Counted from the first letter of the stretch, positions 1 through 9,705 are shown. The stretch: DNA of 64,000 bases from Salinarimonas soli (GCF_008386575.1 NZ_VUOA01000006.1:141286-205285); one strand, 5' to 3'. Notes: a model not told the origin generated them from the sequence alone. Numbers and translations are program-made.

Positions 1-306
1 ACCGAGGATGGCGACTCGGCCAGGCGCCCGCAGGTGGGGCAGCACGCTGATGAGCACCTGCGTGCCCGGGGCCGCCACGACAGTTTCAGGCATGCGGGCG
101 CCGTAAGCCGCCGCCGCCGCGCGCTCGAGCTCCGCGACGTCGCCGGGCGCGGGCAGGCGCTCGAAGAGGCGGGGCGTGAGTTCCGGCACGGGATAGGGTA
201 CGGGGTTGATGCCCGTGGAGAGATCGATCCAGGGCTCGGGCGCCCCGGGAAAGAGCGCCCGCGCCTCGTCCAGATCGCCCCCGTGCCAGATCCGCGTCTC
301 ACCCAT
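1..306 (-). CDS. cobC: CobC, L-threonine-O-3-phosphate decarboxylase (N-terminal part, cut by window edge)
   Basis: The reverse strand reads open from an ATG at 306 to the window edge, giving the first 102 residues. They begin MGETRIWHGGDLDEA and contain WIDLSTGINPVPYP, the typical opening of PLP-dependent CobC, a class I/II aminotransferase-fold enzyme. CobC makes (R)-1-amino-2-propanol phosphate for the cobalamin nucleotide loop. The catalytic lysine and the C-terminus lie outside the window. The start codon is only 12 bp from that of cobD, whose product uses the CobC product, so the two share one tiny divergent control region. Recognition is from the N-terminus alone. Confidence 0.85.
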   Translation of the reverse strand, partial: MGETRIWHGGDLDEARALFPGAPEPWIDLSTGINPVPYPVPELTPRLFERLPAPGDVAELERAAAAAYGARMPETVVAAPGTQVLISVLPHLRAPGRVAILG

Positions 307-318
307 ATCGTCCCGCCG

Positions 319-1305
319 ATGCTCCCGCCCGACACCCTGACCCTCTTGGTCCTCGCGCTCCTCGCCGAGGCGGCCGTGGGCTATCCGGCCCGCGTGTACA
401 CGTGGATCGGCCATCCCGTCACCTGGATCGGCGCCGGCATCGCCCTCCTCGATCGCGACCTCAACCGGGAGGCCTGGAGCGCCCCGCGCCGCCGGGCCGC
501 GGGCGTGGCGGCGCTGGCGATCCTGCTCGCCGTCACGGGTCTCGCGGGGCTCGCGATCACGGCGGTCCTGGCGCCGTTCGGGCTCGTCGGCCTCACGATC
601 GCCGCGGTGCTGGCCAGCACGCTCCTCGCCCAGCGCAGCCTTCACGAGCACGTGGCCGCCGTGTCGGCCGGCCTGCGGGCGGGCGGCCTTGAGGGCGGGC
701 GGGCGGCGGTGTCGATGATCGTGGGGCGCAACCCGAGGACCCTCGACGAGGCGGGCGTGTGCCGCGCCGCGATCGAGAGCCTGGCGGAAAACTTCTCCGA
801 CGGGATCGTGGCGCCCGCCTTCTGGATCGGCGCGGGGGGGCTCACGGGCGGCCTCCTCTACAAGGCCGCCAACACCGCCGACAGCATGATCGGCCACCGC
901 ACGCCCCGGCACGAGGCCTTCGGCTGGGCCGCCGCGCGCTTCGACGACCTCGTGAACCTCCCCGCCTCGCGCCTCACCGCGCTGCTTCTCGTCGCCGCCG
1001 CCGCGATCCACCGGGACGCCTCGGCGGGGGAGGCGTGGCGCGCCGTGCGCCGGGACGCGCGCCATCACCGCTCGCCCAACGCGGGCTGGCCCGAGGCCGC
1101 CATGGCGGGGGCGCTGGGCTTGAGGCTCGCGGGACCGCGCGTCTATGGCGAGACGCGCGTCGAGGACCGCTGGATGGGCGACGGGAGCCCTGAGGCGTCT
1201 GCTGCCGACATCGACCGGGCGCTCGCCCTCTACCGCACGGCCTGCGGGCTGCTCCTAGGCCTTGCCGTCGCGCTGGCGGGCGTCGCGTGGCTCATCTGGC
1301 GCTGA
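319..1305 (+). CDS. cobD: CobD/CbiB, adenosylcobinamide-phosphate synthase
   Basis: A 328-residue integral membrane protein that attaches aminopropanol (phosphate) to adenosylcobyric acid to form adenosylcobinamide (phosphate). The ATG at 319 gives [21 protein letters not shown], a first membrane helix. The family signatures [24 protein letters not shown] and [13 protein letters not shown] are all present, and the length is normal for CbiB. The reading frame is open further upstream, but that part overlaps divergent cobC and resembles no CbiB. The 3' end overlaps the convergent cobQ by 14 bp. Confidence 0.95.
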   Translation: MLPPDTLTLLVLALLAEAAVGYPARVYTWIGHPVTWIGAGIALLDRDLNREAWSAPRRRAAGVAALAILLAVTGLAGLAITAVLAPFGLVGLTIAAVLASTLLAQRSLHEHVAAVSAGLRAGGLEGGRAAVSMIVGRNPRTLDEAGVCRAAIESLAENFSDGIVAPAFWIGAGGLTGGLLYKAANTADSMIGHRTPRHEAFGWAAARFDDLVNLPASRLTALLLVAAAAIHRDASAGEAWRAVRRDARHHRSPNAGWPEAAMAGALGLRLAGPRVYGETRVEDRWMGDGSPEASAADIDRALALYRTACGLLLGLAVALAGVAWLIWR

Positions 1306-2752
1306 GCGCGAGGAATCGGTCGCAATCGAGGTGGGCTTCCAGATGAAGGGCCAAGCGGTCGAGGATGTCCTCCACGAGGCTCTCATAGGCGAGATCGCCG
1401 CCCGTGGCGCCGAGAACGTTAAGCCAACGCGTCCGCTGCCGGTCGTCGGCGAAGAGGCCGTGCAGGTAGGTGCCCACGACCCGCCCGTCCGCCGACACGG
1501 CCCCGTCGAGGCGCCCGTCGGACAGGCGGGCGAAGGGTCGGGCGGCGCCCTCCCCTGTCGTCTCACCGATATGCATCTCGTAGCCCGCGAGCGGGGTGTC
1601 GTCTGGAAGCGAGCACCCCGTCACGGCCTTGAGCCGCTTGTCGTCGGTGAGGATCGTGTCGACCTCGAGCACGCCCAAACCCTCCACCGAGCGCCCCGCC
1701 GGCCCCTCGATCCCGTGCGGATCGGCGATGCGCCGCCCGAGCATCTGGTAGCCGCCGCACAGGCCTAGAACCCGCCCGCCCCGGCGCAGATGGCCCTTGA
1801 GATCGATGTCCCACCCCTGCTCTCGGAAGAAGGCGAGGTCGTCGATGGTGGTCTTGGAGCCGGGCAGGAGCACGAGCGACGCCTCCGCCGGGATCGGCAT
1901 GCCGGGCTCGACCAGCACCACCGAGACGCCGGGCTCCTCGCGCAACGGATCGAGATCGTCGAAATTGGCGATGCGAGGCGTCACCGGTACGGCGATCACC
2001 ACGCCTCCCGACCGGCCCTCGCGCCGCAAGCCTAGGCCATCCTCCGCCGGCAGCCGCGCCGCGTCGGAGAAGTGGGGCACGAGGCCCAAGGCCGGCCAGC
2101 CCGTGCGCTCGGCGATGAGCCGCATCCCGTCCTCAAAGAGCGACGGGTCGCCCCTGAAGCGGTTGACCACGAAGCCGCGGATCATGCCTGCGTCCGCCTC
2201 GTCGAGCACCACGCGGGTGCCGACCAGGCTCGCGATGACGCCGCCCCGGTCGATGTCGCCGACGAGCACCACGGGGACGTCGCAGGCGCGGGCGAAGCCC
2301 ATATTGGCGATGTCGCCGGCCCGCAGGTTCACCTCCGACGCCGAGCCAGCACCCTCCACGAGGACGAGATCGGCTTCGCCCGAGAGCCGCGCGAAGCTGT
2401 CCTGCACCGCCGCCATCAGGCGCGGCTTCCAGGATTGGTATTCCCGCGCCCGGGCCGTGCCGGCCATGCGCCCCTGCACCACCACCTGCGAGCCGACCTC
2501 GCTCTGAGGCTTGAGCAGCACCGGGTTCATGTGGACGCTGGGGGGAACGCCCGCAGCCCGCGCCTGGAGCGCCTGCGCCCGGCCGATCTCGCCGCCATCC
2601 GCCGTCACCGCGGCGTTGTTCGACATGTTCTGCGGCTTGAACGGGCGCACGGCGAGGCCCCGGCGCGCGAAGACGCGGCACAGGCCCGCCACCATGAGCG
2701 ACTTGCCCACGTTGGAGCCCGTGCCCTGGATCATGAGCGCGCGGGTCGGCAT
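1292..2752 (-). CDS. cobQ: CobQ, cobyric acid synthase
   Basis: A 486-residue glutamine-dependent amidotransferase that amidates side chains b, d, e and g of adenosylcobyrinic acid a,c-diamide. The N-terminal synthetase domain has the P-loop-like GTGSNVGKS at about 10-18 and [10 protein letters not shown] at 39-48. The C-terminal class I glutaminase carries the nucleophile C332 in LGLCGGYQ and the catalytic H431 in GTYLHGLF. Length is standard. The start codon overlaps the cobO stop by one base, so cobP-cobO-cobQ form one leftward operon with translational coupling. Confidence 0.97.
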   Translation of the reverse strand: MPTRALMIQGTGSNVGKSLMVAGLCRVFARRGLAVRPFKPQNMSNNAAVTADGGEIGRAQALQARAAGVPPSVHMNPVLLKPQSEVGSQVVVQGRMAGTARAREYQSWKPRLMAAVQDSFARLSGEADLVLVEGAGSASEVNLRAGDIANMGFARACDVPVVLVGDIDRGGVIASLVGTRVVLDEADAGMIRGFVVNRFRGDPSLFEDGMRLIAERTGWPALGLVPHFSDAARLPAEDGLGLRREGRSGGVVIAVPVTPRIANFDDLDPLREEPGVSVVLVEPGMPIPAEASLVLLPGSKTTIDDLAFFREQGWDIDLKGHLRRGGRVLGLCGGYQMLGRRIADPHGIEGPAGRSVEGLGVLEVDTILTDDKRLKAVTGCSLPDDTPLAGYEMHIGETTGEGAARPFARLSDGRLDGAVSADGRVVGTYLHGLFADDRQRTRWLNVLGATGGDLAYESLVEDILDRLALHLEAHLDCDRFLALSAR

Positions 2753-3360
2753 CAGAACTCGATTCCCTCCTGCGCCTTCACGCCCGCCGCGAAATGGTGC
2801 TTCACGAGGGTCATCTCGGTGACGAGGTCGGCGGCCTCGATCAGCTCCGGCTTCGCGTTGCGGCCCGTCACCACGACGTGGAGATCGGGGCGCCGCGCGC
2901 GCAGGGCCGCCACCACGTCGGCGAGCGGCAGGTAGTCGTAGCGCAGCGCGATGTTGAGCTCATCCAGCACCACGAGGCGGATGTCGTCGCGGGCCATCAG
3001 CTCCCCGGCCTTGCCCCAGGCGCGCTCCGCCGCCGCCACGTCGCGGGCGCGGTCCTGCGTCTCCCAGGTGAAGCCCTCGCCCATGGTGTGCCACTCGATC
3101 TGGTCGGCGAAGCGCTCCAGCGCCAGGCGCTCGCCGGTCTCCCACGCGCCCTTCACGAACTGCACCACGCCGACGCGAAAACCGCGGCCGAGCGCCCGCA
3201 GCATCAACCCGAAGGCCGCCGTGGACTTGCCCTTGCCGGGGCCGGTGTTGACGATAAGGAGCCCCTTCTCTAGCGTCTTCGAGGCCACCTCCCGGTCCTG
3301 GACGGCCTTGCGCTTGATCATCTTGGCGCGGTGGCGCGCGGCGTCGTCGCTCTCGGTCAT
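2752..3360 (-). CDS. cobO: CobO/CobA-type corrinoid adenosyltransferase
   Basis: A 202-residue ATP:cob(I)alamin adenosyltransferase that installs the upper adenosyl ligand on cob(I)yrinic acid a,c-diamide. The P-loop GPGKGKST sits at residues 40-47, followed by [26 protein letters not shown] supplies the Walker-B-like acidic residues, and [21 protein letters not shown] is the typical C-terminal signature. The gene lies 5 bp after cobP and overlaps cobQ by one base. It belongs to the BtuR/CobO/CobP family and is unrelated to the uroporphyrinogen methyltransferase CobA further along. Confidence 0.96.
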   Translation of the reverse strand: MTESDDAARHRAKMIKRKAVQDREVASKTLEKGLLIVNTGPGKGKSTAAFGLMLRALGRGFRVGVVQFVKGAWETGERLALERFADQIEWHTMGEGFTWETQDRARDVAAAERAWGKAGELMARDDIRLVVLDELNIALRYDYLPLADVVAALRARRPDLHVVVTGRNAKPELIEAADLVTEMTLVKHHFAAGVKAQEGIEF

Positions 3361-3365
3361 GGATC

Positions 3366-3899
3366 CTACTTCACCGTCAGGGGGAGGCCGGCCACGATCA
3401 GGAGCACCCGGTCGGCCCGCGCGGCAAGCCGCTGGTGCAGGATGCCGGCATGGTCGCGAAAGCGGCGGGCGAGCGCGTTGTCGGGCACGATGCCGAGGCC
3501 CACCTCGTTCGACACGAGCACGAGGGGCCCCGCCGCCGCCGCGCAGGCCTCCTCCAGCTCATTGACGGCCGCCGGCACGTCGCGCTCGGCGAGCATCACG
3601 TTGGTGAGCCACAGCGTGAGGCAATCCACGAGCATGGGCCGCCCGGGTTCCGCCTTCCGGATGGCGCCTGCGAGGTCAAGCGGCGCATCGACGGTGATCC
3701 AGCCCTCCGGCCGCCGCTCGCGATGGAGCGCGATCCGCGCGCGCATCTCGTCGTCGAAGGCCTGCGCGGTCGCGATATAAAGCCACGGCGCGGGGTGCGC
3801 CTGCACGAGCGCCTCCGCATGCCGGCTCTTGCCGGAGCGCGCGCCGCCGAGCACCAGGGTGAGGCGGGCTGAAGTAGGGATGTCGGGGTGGCTGGTCAT
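3366..3899 (-). CDS. cobP: CobP/CobU, adenosylcobinamide kinase / guanylyltransferase
   Basis: A 177-residue bifunctional enzyme that phosphorylates adenosylcobinamide and then activates it with GTP to AdoCbi-GDP. The P-loop GGARSGKS lies at 18-25. IATAQAFDDEMRARIALHRERRP carries the guanylylation histidine region, and DCLTLWLTN and VSNEVGLGIVP are family signatures. The ATG at 3899 was chosen because the frame upstream of it is low-complexity, runs toward the riboswitch region and has no CobU similarity. It is the first gene of the leftward cobP-cobO-cobQ operon, divergent from the riboswitch-led operon. Confidence 0.95.
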   Translation of the reverse strand: MTSHPDIPTSARLTLVLGGARSGKSRHAEALVQAHPAPWLYIATAQAFDDEMRARIALHRERRPEGWITVDAPLDLAGAIRKAEPGRPMLVDCLTLWLTNVMLAERDVPAAVNELEEACAAAAGPLVLVSNEVGLGIVPDNALARRFRDHAGILHQRLAARADRVLLIVAGLPLTVK

Positions 3900-4015
3900 C
3901 GTGGACCCCCTATAGCGCCGCGCCGCCCCCGCCGCCACGCCCCTTCGGCGGGTCACGGCGGCCGGGGACGGCGCCAGAAAGGTTGCCGCCCCCTTCCACA
4001 CCCGCTATCGTCCCC

Positions 4016-4178
4016 CGCGACGGTGCCCCGGAGACGGGGTGAAAAGGGAATGCGGTGAGACACCGCGGCTGCCCCCGCAACTGTAAGCGGCGAGCCCGCG
4101 CCCGAACGGCCACTGGGGAGACCCGGGAAGGCAGGGGCGATGGGCACTGACCCGCGAGCCAGGAGACCTGCCGTCGCG
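4016..4178 (+). promoter_or_regulatory. Cobalamin (B12) riboswitch
   Basis: On the plus strand the order of elements is typical of the AdoCbl riboswitch. GGTGCCCCGGAGACGGGGTG is followed by AAAAGGGAA at about 4042-4050, then CCCCCGCAACTGTAAGCGG, then GCCACTGG...GGGAAGGC at about 4109-4132. The B12 box GAGCCAGGAGACCTGCC closes it at about 4156-4172. It starts about 115 bp before the first codon of hupE and presumably lowers expression of the hupE-cobW-cobN operon when coenzyme B12 is plentiful. Confidence 0.95.
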
Positions 4179-4261
4179 CCGCTTCTGTCGAGCCCTCCGG
4201 ACGGGGATTTCCGGGGGCGACTGTGGTCGAGCTCGCTCGACTCCGCTCGTGGAAGCTTTTT

Positions 4262-4275
4262 GGCCCGAAAGGGCC
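4262..4275 (+). promoter_or_regulatory. GAAA-tetraloop hairpin between riboswitch and hupE
   Basis: The perfect inverted repeat GGCCC-GAAA-GGGCC ends 17 bases before the hupE ATG. It lies in the right place to act in the riboswitch expression platform, for example by affecting access to the hupE ribosome binding site. There is no U-tract after it, so it does not look like an intrinsic terminator. The regulatory role is inferred only from position. Confidence 0.4.
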
Positions 4276-4292
4276 GCCCGACGGAGTACGCG

Positions 4293-4925
4293 ATGCCCCT
4301 GCGAGCCCACACGACCCGCCTCCTCACGCTGTCCGTCGCCGGCCTCCTCGCCGCGACCCCGGCCTTCGCGCACCATCCGACCGGCGGGCAGCTGCCCACG
4401 ACGGTGGTCCAGGGCTTCCTCTCGGGGCTCGGCCATCCCCTGATCGGCCTCGATCACTTCGCGGCGCTCATCGGCGTCGGGCTGCTCGCGGCGCGCTTCC
4501 CCCGCGGCCTCGCCCTCCCCTTCGTCTGGGTCGCCGCCATGGCCATGGGCACGGGCCTGCACGCGGCGGGCATCGGCCTGCCCTTCGCCGAGGTGCTCGT
4601 CGCGCTCGCGGTGGTCGCCATCGGCCTTGCGGCGGCGCGCCAGGTGACCCTGCCGCTCGGGGCGACGGCGCTCCTCTTCGCGGTCGGCGGCCTCACCCAC
4701 GGCCATGCGCTCGCCGAATCCATCATCGGAGCGCGCACGGGCCCGCTCACGGCCTATCTCGTCGGCCTCGTCCTGATCCAGGCCGCCGTCGCGACGGGCG
4801 TGGCGCTCGCCGCGCGCCGCATCGCCGGGGCCACGCCGGTGGCGGCCCATGACCGCCTGCGCTTCGCGGGCTTCGGCGTCGCGGCGACGGGCCTCGGCGC
4901 GCTCGCCCTGCCGCTCCTCGGCTGA
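4293..4925 (+). CDS. hupE: HupE/UreJ family membrane protein, probable cobalt (or nickel) uptake
   Basis: A 210-residue protein with an N-terminal signal sequence ending in TPAFA at about residue 26, followed by five or six hydrophobic helices. The first mature helix region holds GHPLIGLDHF, the metal-binding motif of the HupE/UreJ family, and GGLTHGHALAE lies further on. Family members move nickel or cobalt. Because this copy sits directly behind a B12 riboswitch and ahead of cobaltochelatase genes, cobalt is the likely substrate. The ATG at 4293 gives a clean signal peptide; the frame upstream would run through the riboswitch. Confidence 0.88.
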   Translation: MPLRAHTTRLLTLSVAGLLAATPAFAHHPTGGQLPTTVVQGFLSGLGHPLIGLDHFAALIGVGLLAARFPRGLALPFVWVAAMAMGTGLHAAGIGLPFAEVLVALAVVAIGLAAARQVTLPLGATALLFAVGGLTHGHALAESIIGARTGPLTAYLVGLVLIQAAVATGVALAARRIAGATPVAAHDRLRFAGFGVAATGLGALALPLLG

Positions 4926-4938
4926 TCCGGCCCCGGAC

Positions 4939-5328
4939 ATGTCCGATTCCGAGATCTGCCTGCACGTCTGCGTCACCTGCCGCATGGCGGGCGTCGCGGA
5001 CGAGGGCGCGCCGCGTCCTGGCGCGGTGCTGCACGGGGCGCTGGCGGAAGCGCTTGGCCAGGAGGGCGCGCCCGCCGTGCGCCTCGAGGCGGTGGAGTGC
5101 CTCTCCGTCTGCAAGCGGCCCTGCACCGTCGCGGTGTCGGGGCCGGGGCGCTGGACCTACATCTACGGCGACCTCGACCCTGGCAGCGCCGTCGAGACCA
5201 TCCTGGAGGGCGTGCGCCTTTACGCCGCCACGCCCGACGGCCTCGTGCCCTGGCGCCAGCGCCCGGAAGCTTTCCGCAAGGGCGTCGTCGCCCGCATCCC
5301 GCCCTTCAAGACGAGCAGCGCGGCGTAA
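4939..5328 (+). CDS. DUF1636 family cysteine-rich metal-binding protein
   Basis: A 129-residue soluble protein with cysteines grouped as in a thioredoxin-like [2Fe-2S] or metal-binding fold: C7, C11 and C14 in ICLHVCVTCR, then VECLSVCKRPC near residues 53-63. DUF1636 proteins commonly sit in cobalamin loci next to cobW and are thought to handle metal, but no biochemical role is known to me. It lies 13 bp after hupE and 20 bp before cobW, so it is co-transcribed under the B12 riboswitch. A cobalt or iron-sulfur carrier role is inference from context. Confidence 0.85.
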   Translation: MSDSEICLHVCVTCRMAGVADEGAPRPGAVLHGALAEALGQEGAPAVRLEAVECLSVCKRPCTVAVSGPGRWTYIYGDLDPGSAVETILEGVRLYAATPDGLVPWRQRPEAFRKGVVARIPPFKTSSAA

Positions 5329-5348
5329 AAGCGCCCGAGACAGGCCCC

Positions 5349-6386
5349 ATGAGCACGCTTGCCAAAACTCCCTGCACGGTCGTCACCGGCTTCCTCGGCG
5401 CGGGAAAGACCACGCTGGTCCGCCATCTCCTGGAGAACGCGGGCGGGCGGCGCCTCGCCGTGCTCGTGAACGAGTTCGGCGATCTCGGCTTCGACGGCTC
5501 CTTCATCGAGGGATGCGGCATCGAGGGTTGCACCCAGGACGACATCGTCGAGCTGCCCAACGGCTGCATCTGCTGCACCGTGGCGGACGATTTCGTGCCC
5601 GCGCTCACGAAGCTCCTCGACCGGCCGAACCCGCCCGAGCACATCCTCATCGAGACCTCGGGGCTCGCGCTGCCGAAACCCCTCGTCAACGCCTTCAACT
5701 GGCCCGCCATCCGCTCGCGGGTGACGGTGGACGGCGTGGTGGCGGTGGTGGACGGTCCCGCCGTGGCGGCGGGACTCTTCGCCGACGATCCGGAGGCCCT
5801 GGCCGCCCAGCGCGCCGCCGACCAGTCGGTGGACCACGACAACCCGCTGGAGGAGGTGTTCGAGGACCAGCTGCTCTGCGCCGACCTCATCCTCCTCAAC
5901 AAGACCGACGCGATGGACGAGTCGGAGCGCGCCCGCGTGCTGGCCGACATCCGCGAGCACCTGCCCCGAGCCGTGAAGGTCGTCGAAACGGCCCATGGCC
6001 GGGTGGAGCCCCGGGTGCTGCTGGGCCTCGGCGCCGCCGCCGAGACCGATCTCGAGGCCCGCCCCTCGCACCACGACGGCGAGGACGATCACGACCACGA
6101 CGATTTCGAGAGCGTCTCGATCCCCGTCGGCGCGGTCGCCGATCCGGGCGCGCTGGCGATCCGGGTGGAGCGCGCGGCGGAAGCCGCGGGCGTGCTGCGG
6201 ATCAAGGGCTTCGCGCCCGTGGAGGGCAAGCCCATGCGCCTCGTGGTGCAGGGAGTCGGCCGGCGCGTGGCGCATCACTTCGACCGGCCCTGGCGGGCGG
6301 GCGAGGCGCGCGACGGGCGCATGGTGGTGATCGGCCTCAAGGGGTTCGACCGGGGCGCCGTCGAGGCGGCCCTTCGCGGCGGCTAG
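5349..6386 (+). CDS. cobW: CobW, COG0523-type G3E GTPase metallochaperone
   Basis: A 345-residue G3E-family GTPase. Walker A GFLGAGKT is at 14-21, the metal-binding CxCC motif (C73, C75, C76, in NGCICC) follows, and LNKTDAMDESE is the guanine-specificity region. A histidine/aspartate-rich stretch (HHDGEDDHDHDD) precedes the CobW C-terminal domain. CobW is needed for cobalt delivery in the aerobic pathway, and this one sits one base before cobN, the cobaltochelatase large subunit. The ATG at 5349 was chosen because it places the P-loop at the usual distance from the N-terminus. Confidence 0.95.
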   Translation: MSTLAKTPCTVVTGFLGAGKTTLVRHLLENAGGRRLAVLVNEFGDLGFDGSFIEGCGIEGCTQDDIVELPNGCICCTVADDFVPALTKLLDRPNPPEHILIETSGLALPKPLVNAFNWPAIRSRVTVDGVVAVVDGPAVAAGLFADDPEALAAQRAADQSVDHDNPLEEVFEDQLLCADLILLNKTDAMDESERARVLADIREHLPRAVKVVETAHGRVEPRVLLGLGAAAETDLEARPSHHDGEDDHDHDDFESVSIPVGAVADPGALAIRVERAAEAAGVLRIKGFAPVEGKPMRLVVQGVGRRVAHHFDRPWRAGEARDGRMVVIGLKGFDRGAVEAALRGG

Positions 6387-6387
6387 G

Positions 6388-9300
6388 ATGCACCTCCTCC
6401 CGGTCACGACGGTCTCCCTCGACGAGGGGGCGGAGGCGGTGGACCTCCGCCAGCCCCCGGGCGACGTCGTGGCGCTCTCCTTCGCCGACAGCGATCTCTC
6501 GGCGCTCGCGGCCGCGCGGGAGGCGCTGCCCCCGGGCGCGCCCTCCTTGCGCCTCGCGTCCCTGCGCCGCCTGCGCCATCCGCTCTCCGTGGACCTCTAC
6601 GTGGAGGGCACGGCGGCGCGGGCGCGGTTCGTGCTCGTGCGCTGCCTCGGCGGGCTCGACTACTGGCGCTACGGCCTGGAGCGGCTGCACGCCGCCTGCC
6701 GGGCGAACGGCGTGACCCTCGCCGTGCTGCCGGGCGACGACAGGCCCGATCCGCGCCTGCCCGATTACGCCACGGTGCCGGCCGCGTTCTGCGACGAGCT
6801 GGAGGCCTACTTCCGCGCGGGCGGCGTCGAGAACATGGGGCGGCTGCTGGCCCGCATCGCGGCCGAGATCGGCATGGAGGGGGGCCCCGTCCTCCCGCCC
6901 CGCACCGTCCCCCGCGCCTTCGCCTGGACGCCCGAGGGCGGCCCGGACGATGCCGTTCAGGTGCTGGCGGGCCTCGATCCCGCTCGCCCCCTCGCCCATC
7001 TCCTCGTCTACCGCTCCTCCTTGCTCGCGGGCGACACGGCCACCGCAGGCGCGTTGTGCGAAGCCCTGCAGGCGCGGGGCATCGAGCCCCTGGTGCTCGC
7101 CGTGTCGAGCCTCAAGGACCCGGCGGCTGTGTCCGTGGTGGCTGAGGCCGCGGCGGCGCGGCGGCCCGACATCGTGCTCACCACCACAGCCTTCGCGGCG
7201 CGCGACGATTCGGGCTTCGTCCTCGATGCCGCCGCCTGCCCCGTGCTCCAGGTGATCCCCGTGGGCGTCTCCCGCGAGGCGTGGGAGGCCTCCCCGCGCG
7301 GCCTCTCGGCGGCCGACCTCGCCATGCAGGTCGCTCTGCCTGAATTCGACGGGCGCATCGGCGCGGGGCCGATCTCGTTCAAAGCCGAGGCGGAGCCCGA
7401 CCCGGCGCTCGCCTTCGCCCGCCGCGTCCAGGCCCCGGACCTGGAGGGCGTCGTCGCGGCGGCGGATCTCGCGGCGGCGTGGGTACGACTTGCCCGGACA
7501 CCGCGCCCCGAGCGGCGCATGGCGCTGGTCCTCTCCGACTATCCGGCGCGCGGGGGCCGGGCGGGCTTCGCCGTGGGCCTCGACACGCCCGCGAGCGTCA
7601 GCGCGATCCTCGGTACGCTCGCGGACGCGGGCTACGACGTCACCCGCGATATCGATCCTGCCGACCTCATGCCCCGCCTCATGGGCGCCGCACCGAGCCT
7701 CGCGGTGCCCCTCGGGGCCTACCGGGCCTGGCTCGACACGCTCGGCGAGCCGCAGCGCGCGGAGCTTCACGCCCGCTGGGGGGCGCCGGAGGCCGACCCC
7801 GCCTTCCAGGAGAGCGCCTTTCATTTCCGCTCGCTCAAGGCGGGCCGCGTTCTCGTGGCGCTCCAGCCCGACCGGGGGCACGGGGGCGACCGCAAGGCGC
7901 GCTACCACGACGGCGACCTGCCGCCGTGCCACGGCTATCTCGCGTTCTATCTCGCCCTTCGGGGCCTCGAGCGGGTGGACGCGCTCATCCATCTGGGTAC
8001 CCACGGCACCACGGAATGGCTGCCGGGCAAAGCCGTGGCGCTCTCCGCCGCCTGCTGGCCGAGGCTCGCGACCGGCTCGCTGCCGGTGGTCTATCCCTTC
8101 ATCGTGGATGATCCCGGCGAGGCCGCGCCCGCCAAGCGCCGCCTTGGCGCGGTGACCCTCGGCCACCTCACCCCCGCCGTGATGGAGACCGGCCTCCAGG
8201 GCGAGGCGGCGGCCCTGCGCGAGCTCGTGGAGGAATATTCGCAAGCCGGCGTCCTCGACCCCCGCCGGGCCGAGCTCGTCGCCGCCGAGATCCGGGAGCG
8301 CGCCCGCGCCTCCGGTCTCGACCGGGCCTGCGGCGTGGACGAGGGCACCCCCATGGACGAGGCGCTGACCCGTCTCGACGCCCATCTGTGCGATCTCGGC
8401 GAGACGACCGCGCGCGACGGGCTGCACGTGTTCGGGCAGGCGCGCCCCGGCTTCCAGGCCTGTGGGGAGGCCGAGCGGGCGGGCCTTCTGGCCGCCCTGG
8501 ACGGCCGCTTCGTGCCCCCCGGTCCCGCCGGATCGCCGAGCCGGGGGCGCCTCGACGTGCTCCCCACCGGCCGCAACCTCGCGACCCTCGACCCCCGCGC
8601 CATCCCGACCCGCGCCGCCACGGAACTCGGCCGGCGCGCCGCGGCGGAGGTGGTGCGTCGCCACCTGCAAGAAGAAGGCGACTGGCCGCGCCGGGTCGTC
8701 ATGGACCTGTGGGCCTCGCCGACGCTGCGCTCGGGCGGCGAGGACATCGCCCACGCCATGGCACTCATGGGCGTGCGCCCCGTCTGGGATCACGCCTCGA
8801 CCCGGGTGACGGGCTTCGAGATCGTGCCGCAGCCCCTCCTGGAGGGCCCGCGCGCCGACGTGACGATCCGGGTGTCGGGCGCCTTTCGCGACGCGTTCCC
8901 CGAGCAGATCGCCCTCCTCGACGCCGCCGCCCGCGCGGTGGCGGCACTGAACGAGGACGACGAGTGGAACGAGCCCGCCGCCGCCCGCCGCCGGGGCGAG
9001 AGCGCGGCGCGGATCTTCGGCGGGGCGCCGGGCACCTACGGGGCGGGCGTCTCGGCTCGCGCGCTCGACGGCGACTGGAGCGGGCGCGGCGATCTCGGGC
9101 AGACCTATCTCGCTTCCGTCACCCACGCCTATGGGGCCGGCGGCGAGGCGCGGGCCGATGCGAGCTTCCCCGAGCGCGTCGGCGGAGCGCAGGCCTTCGT
9201 CCACGTGACCGACGTGGCCGAGCGCGACATCCTCGACGGCGACGCGGTGGCGGACGCCTTCGGGGGCTTTGCCGCGGCGGCGGAGGCGCTCGGGGCCTGC

Positions 9301-9705
9301 CCCGCCCTCTACAGCCTCGACACGAGCCGCCCCGACTCCATGCGGGCCCGCACCCTGCGCGAGGACGTGGACCGGCTGGTGCGCGGCAGGCTCTCCCATC
9401 CCCGCTGGATCGAGGGGCAGCTGCGCCACGGCTGGCGCGGGGCGGCCGAGATCGCGCAAGGCGTGGACGCGCTCTACGCTTTCGCAGCCACGACGCGCGA
9501 GGTCGGCGACGCCGCGTTCGATCTCGTCTTCACCGCGCTCATCGGCGACGAGTCCGTTCGCGACCGCTTGGCGCAAGCCAATCCCGCCGCCGCCCACGCG
9601 ATCCGCGAGCGCCTGGCGGACGCGCGGCGTCGAGGCCTGTGGACGAGCCGGCTCAACTCCGTCGCGGCATGCCTCGATGATGTCCTGCCGGAGGCGGCCG
9701 AATGA
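6388..9705 (+). CDS. cobN: CobN, aerobic cobaltochelatase large subunit
   Basis: A 1105-residue protein of the CobN/magnesium-chelatase H family, which inserts Co(II) into hydrogenobyrinic acid a,c-diamide together with CobS and CobT (not in this window). Family stretches include ALQPDRGHGGDRKARYHDGD, GTHGTTEWLPGKAVALS, the catalytic-region DLWASPTLRSGGEDIAHAM, and DTSRPDSMRARTLREDVDR near the C-terminus. It is shorter than the well-studied Pseudomonas denitrificans protein (about 1275 residues) but appears complete. It overlaps cobG by 4 bp (ATGA). Confidence 0.97.
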   Translation: MHLLPVTTVSLDEGAEAVDLRQPPGDVVALSFADSDLSALAAAREALPPGAPSLRLASLRRLRHPLSVDLYVEGTAARARFVLVRCLGGLDYWRYGLERLHAACRANGVTLAVLPGDDRPDPRLPDYATVPAAFCDELEAYFRAGGVENMGRLLARIAAEIGMEGGPVLPPRTVPRAFAWTPEGGPDDAVQVLAGLDPARPLAHLLVYRSSLLAGDTATAGALCEALQARGIEPLVLAVSSLKDPAAVSVVAEAAAARRPDIVLTTTAFAARDDSGFVLDAAACPVLQVIPVGVSREAWEASPRGLSAADLAMQVALPEFDGRIGAGPISFKAEAEPDPALAFARRVQAPDLEGVVAAADLAAAWVRLARTPRPERRMALVLSDYPARGGRAGFAVGLDTPASVSAILGTLADAGYDVTRDIDPADLMPRLMGAAPSLAVPLGAYRAWLDTLGEPQRAELHARWGAPEADPAFQESAFHFRSLKAGRVLVALQPDRGHGGDRKARYHDGDLPPCHGYLAFYLALRGLERVDALIHLGTHGTTEWLPGKAVALSAACWPRLATGSLPVVYPFIVDDPGEAAPAKRRLGAVTLGHLTPAVMETGLQGEAAALRELVEEYSQAGVLDPRRAELVAAEIRERARASGLDRACGVDEGTPMDEALTRLDAHLCDLGETTARDGLHVFGQARPGFQACGEAERAGLLAALDGRFVPPGPAGSPSRGRLDVLPTGRNLATLDPRAIPTRAATELGRRAAAEVVRRHLQEEGDWPRRVVMDLWASPTLRSGGEDIAHAMALMGVRPVWDHASTRVTGFEIVPQPLLEGPRADVTIRVSGAFRDAFPEQIALLDAAARAVAALNEDDEWNEPAAARRRGESAARIFGGAPGTYGAGVSARALDGDWSGRGDLGQTYLASVTHAYGAGGEARADASFPERVGGAQAFVHVTDVAERDILDGDAVADAFGGFAAAAEALGACPALYSLDTSRPDSMRARTLREDVDRLVRGRLSHPRWIEGQLRHGWRGAAEIAQGVDALYAFAATTREVGDAAFDLVFTALIGDESVRDRLAQANPAAAHAIRERLADARRRGLWTSRLNSVAACLDDVLPEAAE

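Noticed and set aside
4005-5126. A 373-codon antisense frame across the riboswitch, hupE and the DUF1636 gene
   Set aside because: The composition is charged and low-complexity, and the plus strand has a clear riboswitch and two recognisable genes.
6337-9597. A 1086-codon open frame antisense to cobN, and similar long antisense frames elsewhere
   Set aside because: High GC at third positions removes stop codons from antisense frames. The translations are Arg/Gly/His-rich, have no domains, and lie opposite clearly recognised genes.
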